A stretch of 44,190 bases of DNA. Origin: Paracoccaceae bacterium (GTDB taxonomy: Bacteria > Pseudomonadota > Alphaproteobacteria > Rhodobacterales > Rhodobacteraceae). The translations under genes and the position numbers were made by a program. Under the pieces are notes generated by a model, which saw only the letters and a program-made list of their open reading frames with translations, had not been told where the DNA came from and did no database searches. The stretch is from contig REER01000076.1 of assembly GCA_007694945.1 (NCBI GenBank), positions 1 to 44,190 on the forward strand, given 5' to 3'. Below, one piece after another: positions 1-8,313 of this stretch; position 1 is the first letter of the stretch; each line of letters opens with the position of its first letter.

Positions 1-194
1 TCGGCCTGAAAGGCCGGACGCCAGACCAGATCCTGCGTCTGATAGCCCGAGAGGAACATCTCGGGCAGGGCGACCATATCGGCACCCGCTGTGCGCCCCT
101 TGTCCCAGGCCGCGCGGGCCTTGGCGGCATTGCCCGTGATATCGCCAAGCGTGGGGTTCAACTGGGCAAGCGTCAGGCGGAAACGGTCAGACAT
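1..194 (-). CDS. nadE: NAD+ synthase, N-terminal nitrilase-domain fragment (partial)
   Basis: This is the first 64 or so codons of a minus-strand gene that runs off the left edge. The start is ATG at 194. The translation opens MSDRFRLTLAQLNPTLGDI and continues with a GADMVALPEMFLSGY segment. That is the N-terminal carbon-nitrogen hydrolase (glutaminase) domain of glutamine-dependent NAD+ synthetases, and the Glu in LPEMFLSGY matches the first residue of the nitrilase Glu-Lys-Cys triad. The family makes NAD+ from nicotinic acid adenine dinucleotide in the cytoplasm, using ammonia from glutamine. The Lys, Cys and C-terminal synthetase domain lie outside the window, so another nitrilase-family amidohydrolase cannot be fully excluded. 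Confidence 0.75.
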   Translation of the reverse strand, partial: MSDRFRLTLAQLNPTLGDITGNAAKARAAWDKGRTAGADMVALPEMFLSGYQTQDLVWRPAFQA

Positions 195-501
195 GGGCAG
201 ATCCAGCGGCTGTTTCGCGATCACATATCACGTTGACCGCCCGAGGGAAGCCGAAAGGGCGGGGCAGAGGCGGGGCAATGTTTTGCGAGAAGCGCTAACA
301 ATCTGGTAATACATGATAAAAATTGACCATAGGGGTGTGCGGTGCAGCTCTGCAATGGCGCAATAGGGCGCTATCGGCCCGATATTTCGACGGGGCAGAT
401 CTACGCAATCGTGGCTCAGGGACCGGCCGAAGCCATCGCCCGCTTGTCGGGCCAGCCGCGGGTGGGTAAGGCTGTAATCAGCACGTCGTCACACAGGCAG
501 A
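195..501. other. Divergent intergenic region, no gene seen
   Basis: These 307 bases separate the divergent nadE and DUF2306 genes. The ORFs crossing it have no recognisable product. A short AT-richer patch around 290-330 could hold promoters, but no convincing paired -35/-10 hexamers were found. Confidence 0.4.
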
Positions 502-1170
502 ATGCACTTGCGCAAGCGCCTCGTCCTCATGGCCGGATACCTGGGCCTCCTTGTGCTCGCCCTGTTCATCCTTGGCTTTGCGGCCTATTCCTTGCGCTTT
601 GGCTTGCGCGGGATCAGCCTCGATCTGTCAGACGAGACCTATATCTACACGCCCGACAGTGCGTTCACGAATATCGCCATATTCTCGCACATGATCCTCG
701 GAGCCCTGGCGATGCTCCTTGTGCCGTTCCAGCCGATTGAGCGCATTCGCAGACGCTATCCGTTGCTCCACCGGATAGCGGGCCGCGTGATTGTCGTCGC
801 ATCAATCGCGGTTGCGCTTGGCGGGCTGGCCTATATTGCGATACGCGGAACGATCGCGGGTCCGCTGATGGATGCAGGTTTCGCCCTCTATGGTGCTCTG
901 ATGCTCGGCTGCGCCATCCAGACGCTGCGCCATGCACGCGCCCGCAATGCCGCGCTGCACAGCGCATGGGCGCTGCGCCTGTTCGTTCTCGTGATGGGGT
1001 CGTTGATCTTCCGGCTGCATTATGTGATCTGGTACAGCCTGACTGATGGCTTGTGGAGCAATGAGCAACTGACAGGCGGCTTCGATCAGGTCCAGTATAT
1101 CGCCTTCTATCTGCCCTATCTTTTGGCGCTCGAGATCTGGCTGAGGAGGCGCGCAAGAGCTGGAAGGTGA
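502..1170 (+). CDS. DUF2306 family membrane protein
   Basis: The 222-aa product looks like an integral membrane protein with about six hydrophobic segments (roughly residues 10-30, 55-75, 95-115, 120-140, 155-175 and 195-215). The central pattern HMILGALAMLLVPFQ followed by RRRYPLLHRIAGR is characteristic of DUF2306 (predicted membrane protein, function unknown), including the His before LG and the HRxxGR motif. The length fits the family. The start at 502 has only a weak ribosome site; Met11 (532) is an alternative. The gene stands alone, divergent from nadE, so context suggests no role. Confidence 0.75.
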   Translation: MHLRKRLVLMAGYLGLLVLALFILGFAAYSLRFGLRGISLDLSDETYIYTPDSAFTNIAIFSHMILGALAMLLVPFQPIERIRRRYPLLHRIAGRVIVVASIAVALGGLAYIAIRGTIAGPLMDAGFALYGALMLGCAIQTLRHARARNAALHSAWALRLFVLVMGSLIFRLHYVIWYSLTDGLWSNEQLTGGFDQVQYIAFYLPYLLALEIWLRRRARAGR

Positions 1171-1439
1171 CCCGCGGGTCAGCCCACTTGCACTGGGCCG
1201 ACCCGAGCGAATGACCGACTTGAAGCTGTTCTGATGCGGCTTGCCGTAAAGGGAAGCCCGGCGACCGCACGGATCGAGTCATGGAGCGCGCTCAGGTTCC
1301 GAACATATCTACGCCATGCGCCATGTAGCGACGCCTTCTTGCCGCGCCTCCACTCTGACCCTCGCGCAAGGGAAAAGCCCTTGCCAGCCCTTGCCCGCCC
1401 CCTTACCCTCGCGCCGAAAGTTTCAGGGAGTTCCGCGAC

Positions 1440-2852
1440 ATGCCCATTCGCCCCCCGTACGCGCGCGCACTCATCGCCGGCCTTGCGCTGGCTCTTGCTG
1501 CGCCGCTCCATGCCCAGATCGACGGGGTGCAGACGCGCCAGTATGAGGATGGCGGCATCTATGAGGGCGAGTTCCGCGACGGGTTGCAGCATGGCATGGG
1601 CACCTATCGGCTGCCGAACGGGTTCGAATATACCGGCGAGTGGGTCGCGGGCGAGATCAGTGGTGAGGGCGTGGCGCGCTACCCCTCGGGCGCGGTCTAT
1701 GAGGGCAGTTTCGCCGCCGGCCGCCCCCATGGCACGGGCAAGATGACCTTCGCCGATGGTTCCACCTATGAAGGCGACTGGGTCGATGGCACGATCTCGG
1801 GGCAGGGCGTGCGCGTCTTTGCCAATGAGTCCGTCTTTGAAGGTGAATTCGTCGATGGTCAGCCCCATGGTGCGGGCGTGCTGACCCGTCCCGATGGTTA
1901 CCGGTATGAGGGCGATTGGGTTGCGGGGCTGCGGCAGGGCACAGGTCGAATCACTTATCCGGACGGGGCAGTCTATGAGGGCGAATTGCAGGCGGACCTG
2001 CGCCATGGGCGCGGCATCCTGACCAACCCGGACGGGCTGCGCTATGAGGGCGACTGGCTGGAGGGCGAGTTGCACGGTCAGGGTGAGCTGCGCCAGCCCA
2101 ATGGCGATCTCTATATCGGCGGCTTCCGCGCCGGGCTGCGTGATGGTGAGGCGCGGGTGGAACAGGCGGATGGGCTGGTCTTCGAGGGCACATTCGTCAA
2201 TGACATGCGCGAGGGCGAAGGGCGGCTGTCAGGGCCGGATGGCTATCTCTACGAGGGTACATGGGTCGCAGGCCGGATCGAGGGCGAGGGGCGGCTGGTG
2301 CAGCCTGACGGCTCGGAATATGTCGGTCAGTTCCGCAATGGCCTGCCCGATGGCACAGGGCAGATCACCTATGCCGATGGCTCCACCTATGAGGGGGAAT
2401 GGAGCGAAGGCCAGTTTCACGGGCAGGGCCGCGCCGAGTTCGCCGACGGCTCGGTCTATGAGGGCGGTTTCGTGCAGGGCCTTGCCGAGGGCGAGGGCGT
2501 GATGACATTTGCCGATGGGCGCGTCTACACTGGTCAGCTTGTAGGGGGCGAGCTGCACGGGCAGGGCGAGATGGTATATCCCGATGGCTCGGTTTATGTT
2601 GGCGAATTCTCGGAAGGCGCGCGCGACGGGCATGGTCGGATCGAGATGGCGGATGGTTTCATCTATGAGGGCGAATGGTCCGGCGGGCAGATCACGGGGG
2701 TTGGCGTGGCGACCTATGCCACGGGTGATGTCTATGAAGGTGCGTTTGTTGACGGGCAACGCCACGGGCGGGGCGTGCTGCGCTACGCCACCGGCGAAGT
2801 GCTCTCGGGCGACTGGGAAGACGGGCGCATGACTGTGCGCGACAACGACTGA
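1440..2852 (+). CDS. Exported MORN-repeat protein (18 full repeats)
   Basis: The 470-aa product starts with a Sec signal peptide (hydrophobic core after RALIAGLALALAAP, probable cleavage after LHA before Q26). Almost all the rest is a tandem array of 23-residue MORN repeats of the form YEGEFxDGxxHGxGxxxxPDG. I count 18 full repeats and a final partial one ending LSGDWEDGR. MORN repeats form elongated beta-hairpin solenoids. In bacteria they are scaffolds or interaction surfaces and no enzymatic domain is present here. The protein should therefore be periplasmic or surface-exposed. The aromatic residue closing the YEGxF/W motif mostly alternates F and W between neighbouring repeats. A GGGAG lies about 9 nt before the ATG. 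The role is unknown. Confidence 0.85.
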   Translation: MPIRPPYARALIAGLALALAAPLHAQIDGVQTRQYEDGGIYEGEFRDGLQHGMGTYRLPNGFEYTGEWVAGEISGEGVARYPSGAVYEGSFAAGRPHGTGKMTFADGSTYEGDWVDGTISGQGVRVFANESVFEGEFVDGQPHGAGVLTRPDGYRYEGDWVAGLRQGTGRITYPDGAVYEGELQADLRHGRGILTNPDGLRYEGDWLEGELHGQGELRQPNGDLYIGGFRAGLRDGEARVEQADGLVFEGTFVNDMREGEGRLSGPDGYLYEGTWVAGRIEGEGRLVQPDGSEYVGQFRNGLPDGTGQITYADGSTYEGEWSEGQFHGQGRAEFADGSVYEGGFVQGLAEGEGVMTFADGRVYTGQLVGGELHGQGEMVYPDGSVYVGEFSEGARDGHGRIEMADGFIYEGEWSGGQITGVGVATYATGDVYEGAFVDGQRHGRGVLRYATGEVLSGDWEDGRMTVRDND

Positions 2853-2858
2853 CAGCCT

Positions 2859-3026
2859 ATGGCGAAGATGCGCCGCAAGGCGGACTTGCCAGAGAAACCA
2901 TGCGCGAATTGCGGTCGCCCTTTCAAATGGCGCAAGAAATGGGCCAAGGTCTGGGACGAGGTGCGCTTCTGCTCGGATCGCTGCCGATCCGAAGCGAGGG
3001 CTTCAGCACGCAAGGACGTGGGATAG
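2859..3026 (+). CDS. DUF2256 small zinc-ribbon-like protein
   Basis: The 55-aa basic protein begins MAKMRRKADLPEKPC, then CANCGRPFKWRKKW and ends near FCSDRCRSEA. The CxxC...CxxxC spacing with the KWxKxWxxVxFCSxxC pattern is the hallmark of DUF2256, a short cysteine-motif family of unknown function that probably binds zinc. It starts only 6 nt after the MORN gene stop, so the two may be co-transcribed. There is no clear Shine-Dalgarno of its own, and translational coupling is possible. Family match is confident; function unknown. Confidence 0.8.
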   Translation: MAKMRRKADLPEKPCANCGRPFKWRKKWAKVWDEVRFCSDRCRSEARASARKDVG

Positions 3027-3185
3027 AGAGGTGCGACTGCACAAGCTCGTCTGAACGCCTCGGATAATGCCTGCCTGACCGGCACATCTTGAATTGTTCA
3101 CTTTGCATTCTTGTTTCAAGAACATGTCGCTGGATATCGTCTTCGTTGCCGGATCAATCCCCCGTAGCAACGGAGTACGAGTGAG

Positions 3186-3368
3186 ATGAGTGACGACAAG
3201 CAGTATGTCGAGCGCAATTGGGACGGTAGTTATTCTGTTCTGAGTTCCGAACAGAAAAACGAACGCAGCGCAGACTCGGCACGGGCTTTGGACGGTCGCA
3301 CAAGAAGAGGGTTCAGTGCATCCGCTCTGAGTGTTGCCACCCGCAGCACACCGAAGTTGGGTATGTGA
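3186..3368 (+). CDS. Small hypothetical protein (60 aa)
   Basis: A 60-codon ORF starts at ATG 3186 with a GGAGT about 10 nt upstream. The first part (KQYVERNWDGSYSVLSSEQ) vaguely recalls small DUF2188-type proteins, which open with a V-x-x-x-x-DG-x-W/Y-x-V strand. The second half looks unstructured and rich in Ser and Arg. No clear family is recognised. It could be a decayed small gene or chance. Confidence 0.3.
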   Translation: MSDDKQYVERNWDGSYSVLSSEQKNERSADSARALDGRTRRGFSASALSVATRSTPKLGM

Positions 3369-3377
3369 CCCTTCGCG

Positions 3378-4211
3378 TCAGCGCAGCCGCGACGGGTCGG
3401 CGCCGGATTTGCGATAGGACGAGGGCGGCACGCCGACGGCCTGATTGAAAGCGCGAGAGAAATAGCCCGGGGTCGAGAAGCCGAGCTTGCTGGCGATTTC
3501 CTGCACCGGGATATCGGTGTCGAGCAGCATCCGCCGCGCCTCGAACAGCCGCCGTTCCTGCATCATCTCCAGAGCTGTGCGTCCGCAGGACGCGCGGCAG
3601 GCGCGCGACAGATGGGTGGGCGTCACACCGAGCGCAGTCGCGTAATCGGTCACATTGAGCGAAGAGCCGAATTCGCGTTCAAGCAATGCGGCATAGCGCG
3701 CGGTGAGCTTCTCATTGGCATTGAGCACGGGTGTCGCCCGCGCGCTCTCGTCGTCGCCATTCTGGCTGTTCCGCGCCAGCCAGATCGCCAGCAGCCCGAG
3801 CTGATGATAGGCTGCCTGCTCCGCCATGGCGCGCGCACCGTCGAGTTCGCGCTGGACCGCATCGATCAGATGCGCGACTTCGGCATGACGGGTGGCATCG
3901 CGCAGGCGCAGATGGAGCGGGCGGTCGGGCAGATCGAGCCCGTGATCCGCACCAAAATAGACACCCGTGCCCTGGATGCGGGTCATGGAATGAAAGCTGT
4001 GCATCGTGCCCGCTGGCAGAAAAACTGCGTTATGCGGGTGAAAGCCGCGAGTCGAGCCACCGATATTGATGCGTCCCTGACCATGGGTGAACCACAGAAA
4101 AACAGGCTCGCGCAGCGCGCGAATAGTCTCGAGTTGCCATTTCGGCGCAGCAGCAAGTTTGGCAAGTGGGAGCAGACGCAAGCGCGCGGGCTGTTCGGGT
4201 ATGGTTGTCAT
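3378..4211 (-). CDS. AraC-family transcriptional regulator
   Basis: The product is 277 aa from ATG 4211. An upstream in-frame ATG at 4262 would add 17 basic residues and is less likely. The N-terminal half is a cupin-like effector domain (RINIGGSTRGFHPHNAVFLPAG). The C-terminal 100 residues hold two helix-turn-helix motifs of the AraC/XylS type (DYATALGVTPTHLSRACR and EIASKLGFSTPGYFSRAFN) and end GVPPSSYRKS. It should bind DNA as an activator responding to a small ligand. The target is unknown: the neighbours are a small hypothetical and, on the other side, miaA. Confidence 0.88.
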   Translation of the reverse strand: MTTIPEQPARLRLLPLAKLAAAPKWQLETIRALREPVFLWFTHGQGRINIGGSTRGFHPHNAVFLPAGTMHSFHSMTRIQGTGVYFGADHGLDLPDRPLHLRLRDATRHAEVAHLIDAVQRELDGARAMAEQAAYHQLGLLAIWLARNSQNGDDESARATPVLNANEKLTARYAALLEREFGSSLNVTDYATALGVTPTHLSRACRASCGRTALEMMQERRLFEARRMLLDTDIPVQEIASKLGFSTPGYFSRAFNQAVGVPPSSYRKSGADPSRLR

Positions 4212-4347
4212 TCTTATCCTATCCCCCCGGATAGCGGCAAGATTACGACCTGACCGGCGCATGAAAAGGCAAATTCTTCACGCAGCCGTTATTCTTCCGT
4301 GAGTTGTGCGAGAGGCGTTGCAAAACGGTGACTCTGCGCAGGTGCCA

Positions 4348-5256
4348 TCAGGGCAGCTCGGTCCAGTCGGCCATGCGGTTGCGGAACCATGTCCGTTGAC
4401 GTTTGGCATATTGGCGGGTGGCCAGTGTAGCGGCGTCGATGGCCTGTTGCCACGAGATATGGCCTCGTAGATGCGCGACCAGTTCCGCCGCGCCAATCGC
4501 GCGCGCCCATGGGGCGCGTGGCTGCCAATAGGGCAGGACGGCGCGCACTTCCTCGATCGCCCCTTGCGCCATCATTTTGTCGAATCGCGTGGCGATTCGG
4601 TCATTCAGCCATTCCACCGGCGGGCGTATCACCAGTGCGGTGCATTGACTGCGTGGAAGGAGCGGGGGTGGCGTCGCGTCCTGCCATGCCGCGAGGCCCC
4701 GCCCGGTCGCACGCGACACCTCCCAGGCGCGCTGAATGCGCGCCGGGTTGCGCTGGTCGATCCGCGCCCGCGTCGCCGGATCCAACTCGGCCAGCAGGCT
4801 CTCGGCGCCTGCTTCTGTCATCCGGGCATCGCCCTCGGCCCTCACTACTGCAGGAATGGGGGGTATCTCGACCAGCCCTTCGGTAAGCGCCCGGAAATAG
4901 AGCCCGGTGCCCCCAACAATCACCGCATTGGGGTGGCGCGCCAGCATGGGCTCGACCGCGCGCAGCCAATGCCCGACCGACCAGGGCTGATCACGCGTCA
5001 CCATGCCGTAGAGATAATGCGGCACCCGCGCGCAATCCTGTGCGTCGGGCCGCGCCGAGAGCACGCGCCACATCGCATAGACCTGCAGCGCATCGGCATT
5101 CACGATCACGCGCCCTTGCGCCTCGGCCAGTTCCAGCGCCAGCTCTGACTTGCCGCTGGCTGTTGGCCCGGCCAGCAGCACAGGCCGCGCCGGGTCGGGG
5201 GGCGTGCGGCGCATCCGCGCGCGCGCGCTTGGAAAAGGATCGCGGCGATCAGCCAT
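4348..5256 (-). CDS. miaA: tRNA dimethylallyltransferase
   Basis: The 302-aa enzyme transfers dimethylallyl from DMAPP to A37 of tRNAs reading UNN codons. The P-loop [16 protein letters not shown] lies near residue 30, followed by the NADALQVY segment, VPHYLYGMV, and [15 protein letters not shown]. The C-terminal part ends [11 protein letters not shown], the usual MiaA tail. ATG 5256 gives a normal family length; Met15 (5214) is an alternative. The open frame extends upstream to 6120, but that part is antisense to pyrH and is not coding. It is divergent from pyrH with about 100 nt between them. Confidence 0.92.
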   Translation of the reverse strand: MADRRDPFPSARARMRRTPPDPARPVLLAGPTASGKSELALELAEAQGRVIVNADALQVYAMWRVLSARPDAQDCARVPHYLYGMVTRDQPWSVGHWLRAVEPMLARHPNAVIVGGTGLYFRALTEGLVEIPPIPAVVRAEGDARMTEAGAESLLAELDPATRARIDQRNPARIQRAWEVSRATGRGLAAWQDATPPPLLPRSQCTALVIRPPVEWLNDRIATRFDKMMAQGAIEEVRAVLPYWQPRAPWARAIGAAELVAHLRGHISWQQAIDAATLATRQYAKRQRTWFRNRMADWTELP

Positions 5257-5358
5257 GAGAGGGCGGCTTTCAGATTGAACCTGTCCGCTTTTTCCGACAT
5301 TTTGCCGCCACAGAAAAGCGCCTGTAGTGCTGCCCGCCATTTGCCAGAGGATATCTCC

Positions 5359-6087
5359 ATGCCCGATGACGCCCCCCAGACCACCTACAAGCGCGTCATG
5401 CTGAAGATTTCGGGCGAGGCGCTGATGGGGGATCAGGGCTTCGGGCTGCACCCGCCGACCGTGGTGCGAATCGCGCAAGAGGTGAAATCGGTCCATGACA
5501 TGGGGGTTCAGCTCTGCATGGTCATTGGTGGAGGCAATATCTTCCGGGGGTTGCAGGGATCGGCGCAGGGGATGGAACGTACCCAGGCCGATTACATGGG
5601 GATGTTGGCTACTGTCATGAATGCGCTGGGCATGCAGACTGCTCTGGAAGCCATCGGCGTCTATACCCGCGTGATCTCGGCCATCCCGATGGATCAGGTC
5701 TGCGAGCCCTATATCCGCCGCCGCGCTGTGCGCCATCTGGAAAAGGGCCGCGTGTGTATTTTCGCGGCAGGCACGGGCAACCCGTATTTCACCACCGATA
5801 CGGCGGCGGCGCTGCGCGCCTCGGAAATGGCCTGCGAGGCGATCTTCATGGGCAAGCAGGTCGACGGCATCTATGACAGTGACCCCAAGACCAACCCGAA
5901 TGCCAAACGCTTTGATCATATCAGCTATGACGAGGTGCTGCGCGCCAATCTCAAGGTCATGGACGCTTCGGCGATCGCGCTTTGCCGTGACAACAAGATG
6001 CCGCTGATCGTCTTTTCGCTCGATGAGCCCGGCGGCTTCAGTGGTATTCTGCGCGGTGAGGGGACCTATACGCGCGTGCACCCCTGA
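5359..6087 (+). CDS. pyrH: UMP kinase
   Basis: The 242-aa enzyme phosphorylates UMP to UDP in pyrimidine nucleotide synthesis. It is an amino-acid-kinase-fold protein with [17 protein letters not shown] at the N-terminus, [10 protein letters not shown] (phosphate-binding glycine loop), [20 protein letters not shown] and [13 protein letters not shown]. The ATG at 5359 is preferred over the longer frame from 5275, because all conserved sequence lies after it and the family length fits. frr follows 86 nt downstream. rpsB and tsf, often just upstream of pyrH in other bacteria, are replaced here by the divergent miaA. Confidence 0.95.
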   Translation: MPDDAPQTTYKRVMLKISGEALMGDQGFGLHPPTVVRIAQEVKSVHDMGVQLCMVIGGGNIFRGLQGSAQGMERTQADYMGMLATVMNALGMQTALEAIGVYTRVISAIPMDQVCEPYIRRRAVRHLEKGRVCIFAAGTGNPYFTTDTAAALRASEMACEAIFMGKQVDGIYDSDPKTNPNAKRFDHISYDEVLRANLKVMDASAIALCRDNKMPLIVFSLDEPGGFSGILRGEGTYTRVHP

Positions 6088-6173
6088 GCGGTACCGCGAA
6101 GGCTTACATTCGCGGCCCATGCAAGTTAGAACATCGCCGAGGGCGCACCGCAGACGATATGAGGGAGACGAGC

Positions 6174-6737
6174 ATGTCGGAAGAAATCGAGATCGATGTG
6201 GACGATCTGAAGCGCCGCATGGATGGGGCGATCGCGTCGCTGCGCACCGAATTCGCGTCGCTGCGCACGGGCCGGGCTTCGGCTTCGATGCTCGAGCCGG
6301 TGCAGGTCGAGGCCTATGGACAGATGACGCCGATCAACCAGGTGGGCACTGTGAATGTGCCCGAGCCGCGCATGGTCACGATCAATGTCTGGGACAAGTC
6401 GATGGTCGGCAAGGTCGAGAAGGCGATCCGCGAATCGGGGCTTGGCATCAACCCGCAGCTCAATGGCACGATCATCATGCTGCCGATCCCCGAGTTGAAC
6501 GAGGAACGCCGCCGCGAACTGACCAAGGTGGCCGCGCAATATGCCGAGCACGCCCGCGTCGCCATCCGCAACCTGCGCCGCGACGGGATGGATCAGGTCA
6601 AGAAGGCCAAGGCCGCTGGCATGAGCGAGGATGAGCAGAAGCTCTGGTCCGATGAAATCCAGGAACTGACGGACCGTTTCATCGAGCAGGTGGATTCGCA
6701 GCTTGAGACCAAACAGGCGGAAATCATGCAGGTCTGA
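6174..6737 (+). CDS. frr: Ribosome recycling factor
   Basis: The 187-aa product matches RRF in length and sequence: [59 protein letters not shown] and the C-terminal [18 protein letters not shown]. It works with EF-G to split post-termination ribosomes. The ATG at 6174 has a good upstream GGGAGACGAG; the ATG at 6159 would add only five residues. It lies between pyrH and uppS in the conserved envelope cluster. Confidence 0.95.
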   Translation: MSEEIEIDVDDLKRRMDGAIASLRTEFASLRTGRASASMLEPVQVEAYGQMTPINQVGTVNVPEPRMVTINVWDKSMVGKVEKAIRESGLGINPQLNGTIIMLPIPELNEERRRELTKVAAQYAEHARVAIRNLRRDGMDQVKKAKAAGMSEDEQKLWSDEIQELTDRFIEQVDSQLETKQAEIMQV

Positions 6738-6763
6738 CCTGCGCCCGAGCCCGATTGCACAGC

Positions 6764-7507
6764 ATGACCCTTGATCAGATACCGTCCATGCCGTCCCCGC
6801 CCGCCGCAAGCAATCTGCATGTGGCGGTGATCATGGACGGAAACGGGCGCTGGGCGGCGAATCGTGGCTGGCCGCGGCTGGTCGGGCACCGCAAAGGGGT
6901 CGAACGGGTGCGCGGTCTGGTCGAGGCCAGCCCGGAACTGGGTATCCGCTACCTGACGCTCTATGCCTTCTCGACCGAGAACTGGAAACGCTCGACCGAA
7001 GAAGTGCTGGGTCTGATGTCGCTTCTGTCGCGCTACATCAAGGCCGAAGCCAAGCGGCTCAACAAGGAGGGTGTGCGGCTGCGGTTCATCGGTGACCGGA
7101 CGCGGCTGGAGCCGAAACTGATCAAACTCATGGACTGGATCGAGCGGCAGACAGCGGATAACACGCGGCTTTTCCTGACCGTTGCCATCAATTACGGCGG
7201 GCGGGACGAGCTCACGCGCGCGATGCGGCTGATTGCCAGCAAGGTCCAGAAAGGCGAGATCTTACCCACCGCGGTCAATGATGCGCTGATAGCCGAGCAT
7301 CTCGATACGTCTTTCCTGCCTGACCCGGAACTGATCGTGCGCACCTCCGGCGAAACCCGTGTCTCGAATTTCCTGCTCTGGCAGTCGGCCTATTCCGAAT
7401 ATGTCTTCACGTCCATTCTCTGGCCCGATTTCACGCCCGAGAACATGCGCGCGATTCTCGACACCTTCCGGTCGCGCGAGCGCCGTTTCGGCGGTGTGAA
7501 GACATGA
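6764..7507 (+). CDS. uppS: Isoprenyl transferase (undecaprenyl diphosphate synthase)
   Basis: The 247-aa cis-prenyltransferase condenses isopentenyl diphosphate units to make the C55 lipid carrier for peptidoglycan and O-antigen precursors. Diagnostic motifs are VIMDGNGRWAANRGWPR (catalytic Asp), HRKGVERVR, LYAFSTENWKR, and RTSGETRVSNFLLWQSAYSE near the C-terminus. ATG 6764 is chosen; a TTG at 6755 and ATG 6788 are alternatives. The last codons overlap cdsA by 4 nt (ATGA), which indicates translational coupling. Confidence 0.93.
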   Translation: MTLDQIPSMPSPPAASNLHVAVIMDGNGRWAANRGWPRLVGHRKGVERVRGLVEASPELGIRYLTLYAFSTENWKRSTEEVLGLMSLLSRYIKAEAKRLNKEGVRLRFIGDRTRLEPKLIKLMDWIERQTADNTRLFLTVAINYGGRDELTRAMRLIASKVQKGEILPTAVNDALIAEHLDTSFLPDPELIVRTSGETRVSNFLLWQSAYSEYVFTSILWPDFTPENMRAILDTFRSRERRFGGVKT

Positions 7508-8310
7508 GCAGCTTCGCCGACCTGCGCGACCGCACGCTATCGGGCGTCGCGATGGCCGTATTGGGCATTGGTGCAGTCTGGGCAGGCGGGATGGTCTTTA
7601 CCGGGCTGGTCTGCCTGCTTTGCGGGGTGATGGTCTGGGAACTTACCCGGATGCTCGACCCGGACGCGCCCTCGGGCAAGGCCGAAGCCGCAGGCTTCAC
7701 GGCAGCGGTGGCACTACTCGTCTTCACGCTGCAATTGTCGGGCTTCTGGCTTCTGGGGATAATCGCACTCTCGGTCGCGCTTCTGGCGTGGCGCTTCCCG
7801 AAGGATCGCGGCATGGCAGCCGCCTATCTGGCGCTCATCCTGTTCGCGGGGCTGGGGCTGATCGCTCTGCGCGGGGTCTATGGCTGGGACTGGGTGCTGT
7901 GGCTGGTGCTTATCGTGATCGGTTCGGATGTGGCCGGCTATTTCGCAGGCCGCCTGATCGGCGGGCCAAAACTCTGGCCGCGCGTCAGCCCAAAGAAGAC
8001 CTGGTCAGGCACAGTTGCAGGCTGGGTCATGGCCGTGGCGATTGGCTGGGGCTTCATGGACTTGCTGGGCGCGGGCGCGGGGCTGATCGTCGTTTCGGTG
8101 CTGGTCGCGATGGCGGGGCAGGCGGGCGATATTGCCGAAAGCGCCATCAAGCGCCATGCCGGGATCAAGGACAGCTCGAACCTCATCCCCGGTCATGGTG
8201 GCTTTATGGACCGGTTCGATGCCATGATTGCGGCGGCGCTGATGGTGCTGCTGCTTGCCGAAACTGGCGTGCTGGGTCTGCTGCGCACCTGCGTCGGGGC
8301 AGGGTGCTGA
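7504..8310 (+). CDS. cdsA: Phosphatidate cytidylyltransferase
   Basis: The 268-aa polytopic membrane enzyme makes CDP-diacylglycerol from phosphatidate and CTP, the branch point of phospholipid synthesis. The CDS signature is visible in the C-terminal third: SPKKTWSGTVAGWVM, then KRHAGIKDSSNLIPGHGGFMDRFD with the conserved Asp and His residues (positions about 160-240). Several hydrophobic segments fill the N-terminal half. It overlaps uppS by 4 nt and ends 3 nt before dxr, so it sits inside a tightly packed operon. Confidence 0.93.
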   Translation: MSSFADLRDRTLSGVAMAVLGIGAVWAGGMVFTGLVCLLCGVMVWELTRMLDPDAPSGKAEAAGFTAAVALLVFTLQLSGFWLLGIIALSVALLAWRFPKDRGMAAAYLALILFAGLGLIALRGVYGWDWVLWLVLIVIGSDVAGYFAGRLIGGPKLWPRVSPKKTWSGTVAGWVMAVAIGWGFMDLLGAGAGLIVVSVLVAMAGQAGDIAESAIKRHAGIKDSSNLIPGHGGFMDRFDAMIAAALMVLLLAETGVLGLLRTCVGAGC

Positions 8311-8313
8311 GCG

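Noticed and set aside
342-740. 132-aa plus-strand frame overlapping DUF2306
   Set aside because: Low-complexity translation; overlaps the recognised gene in another frame.
5257-6120. N-terminal 288 codons of a 590-aa minus-strand frame running into miaA
   Set aside because: They are antisense to pyrH and show no family sequence; miaA proper starts at 5256.
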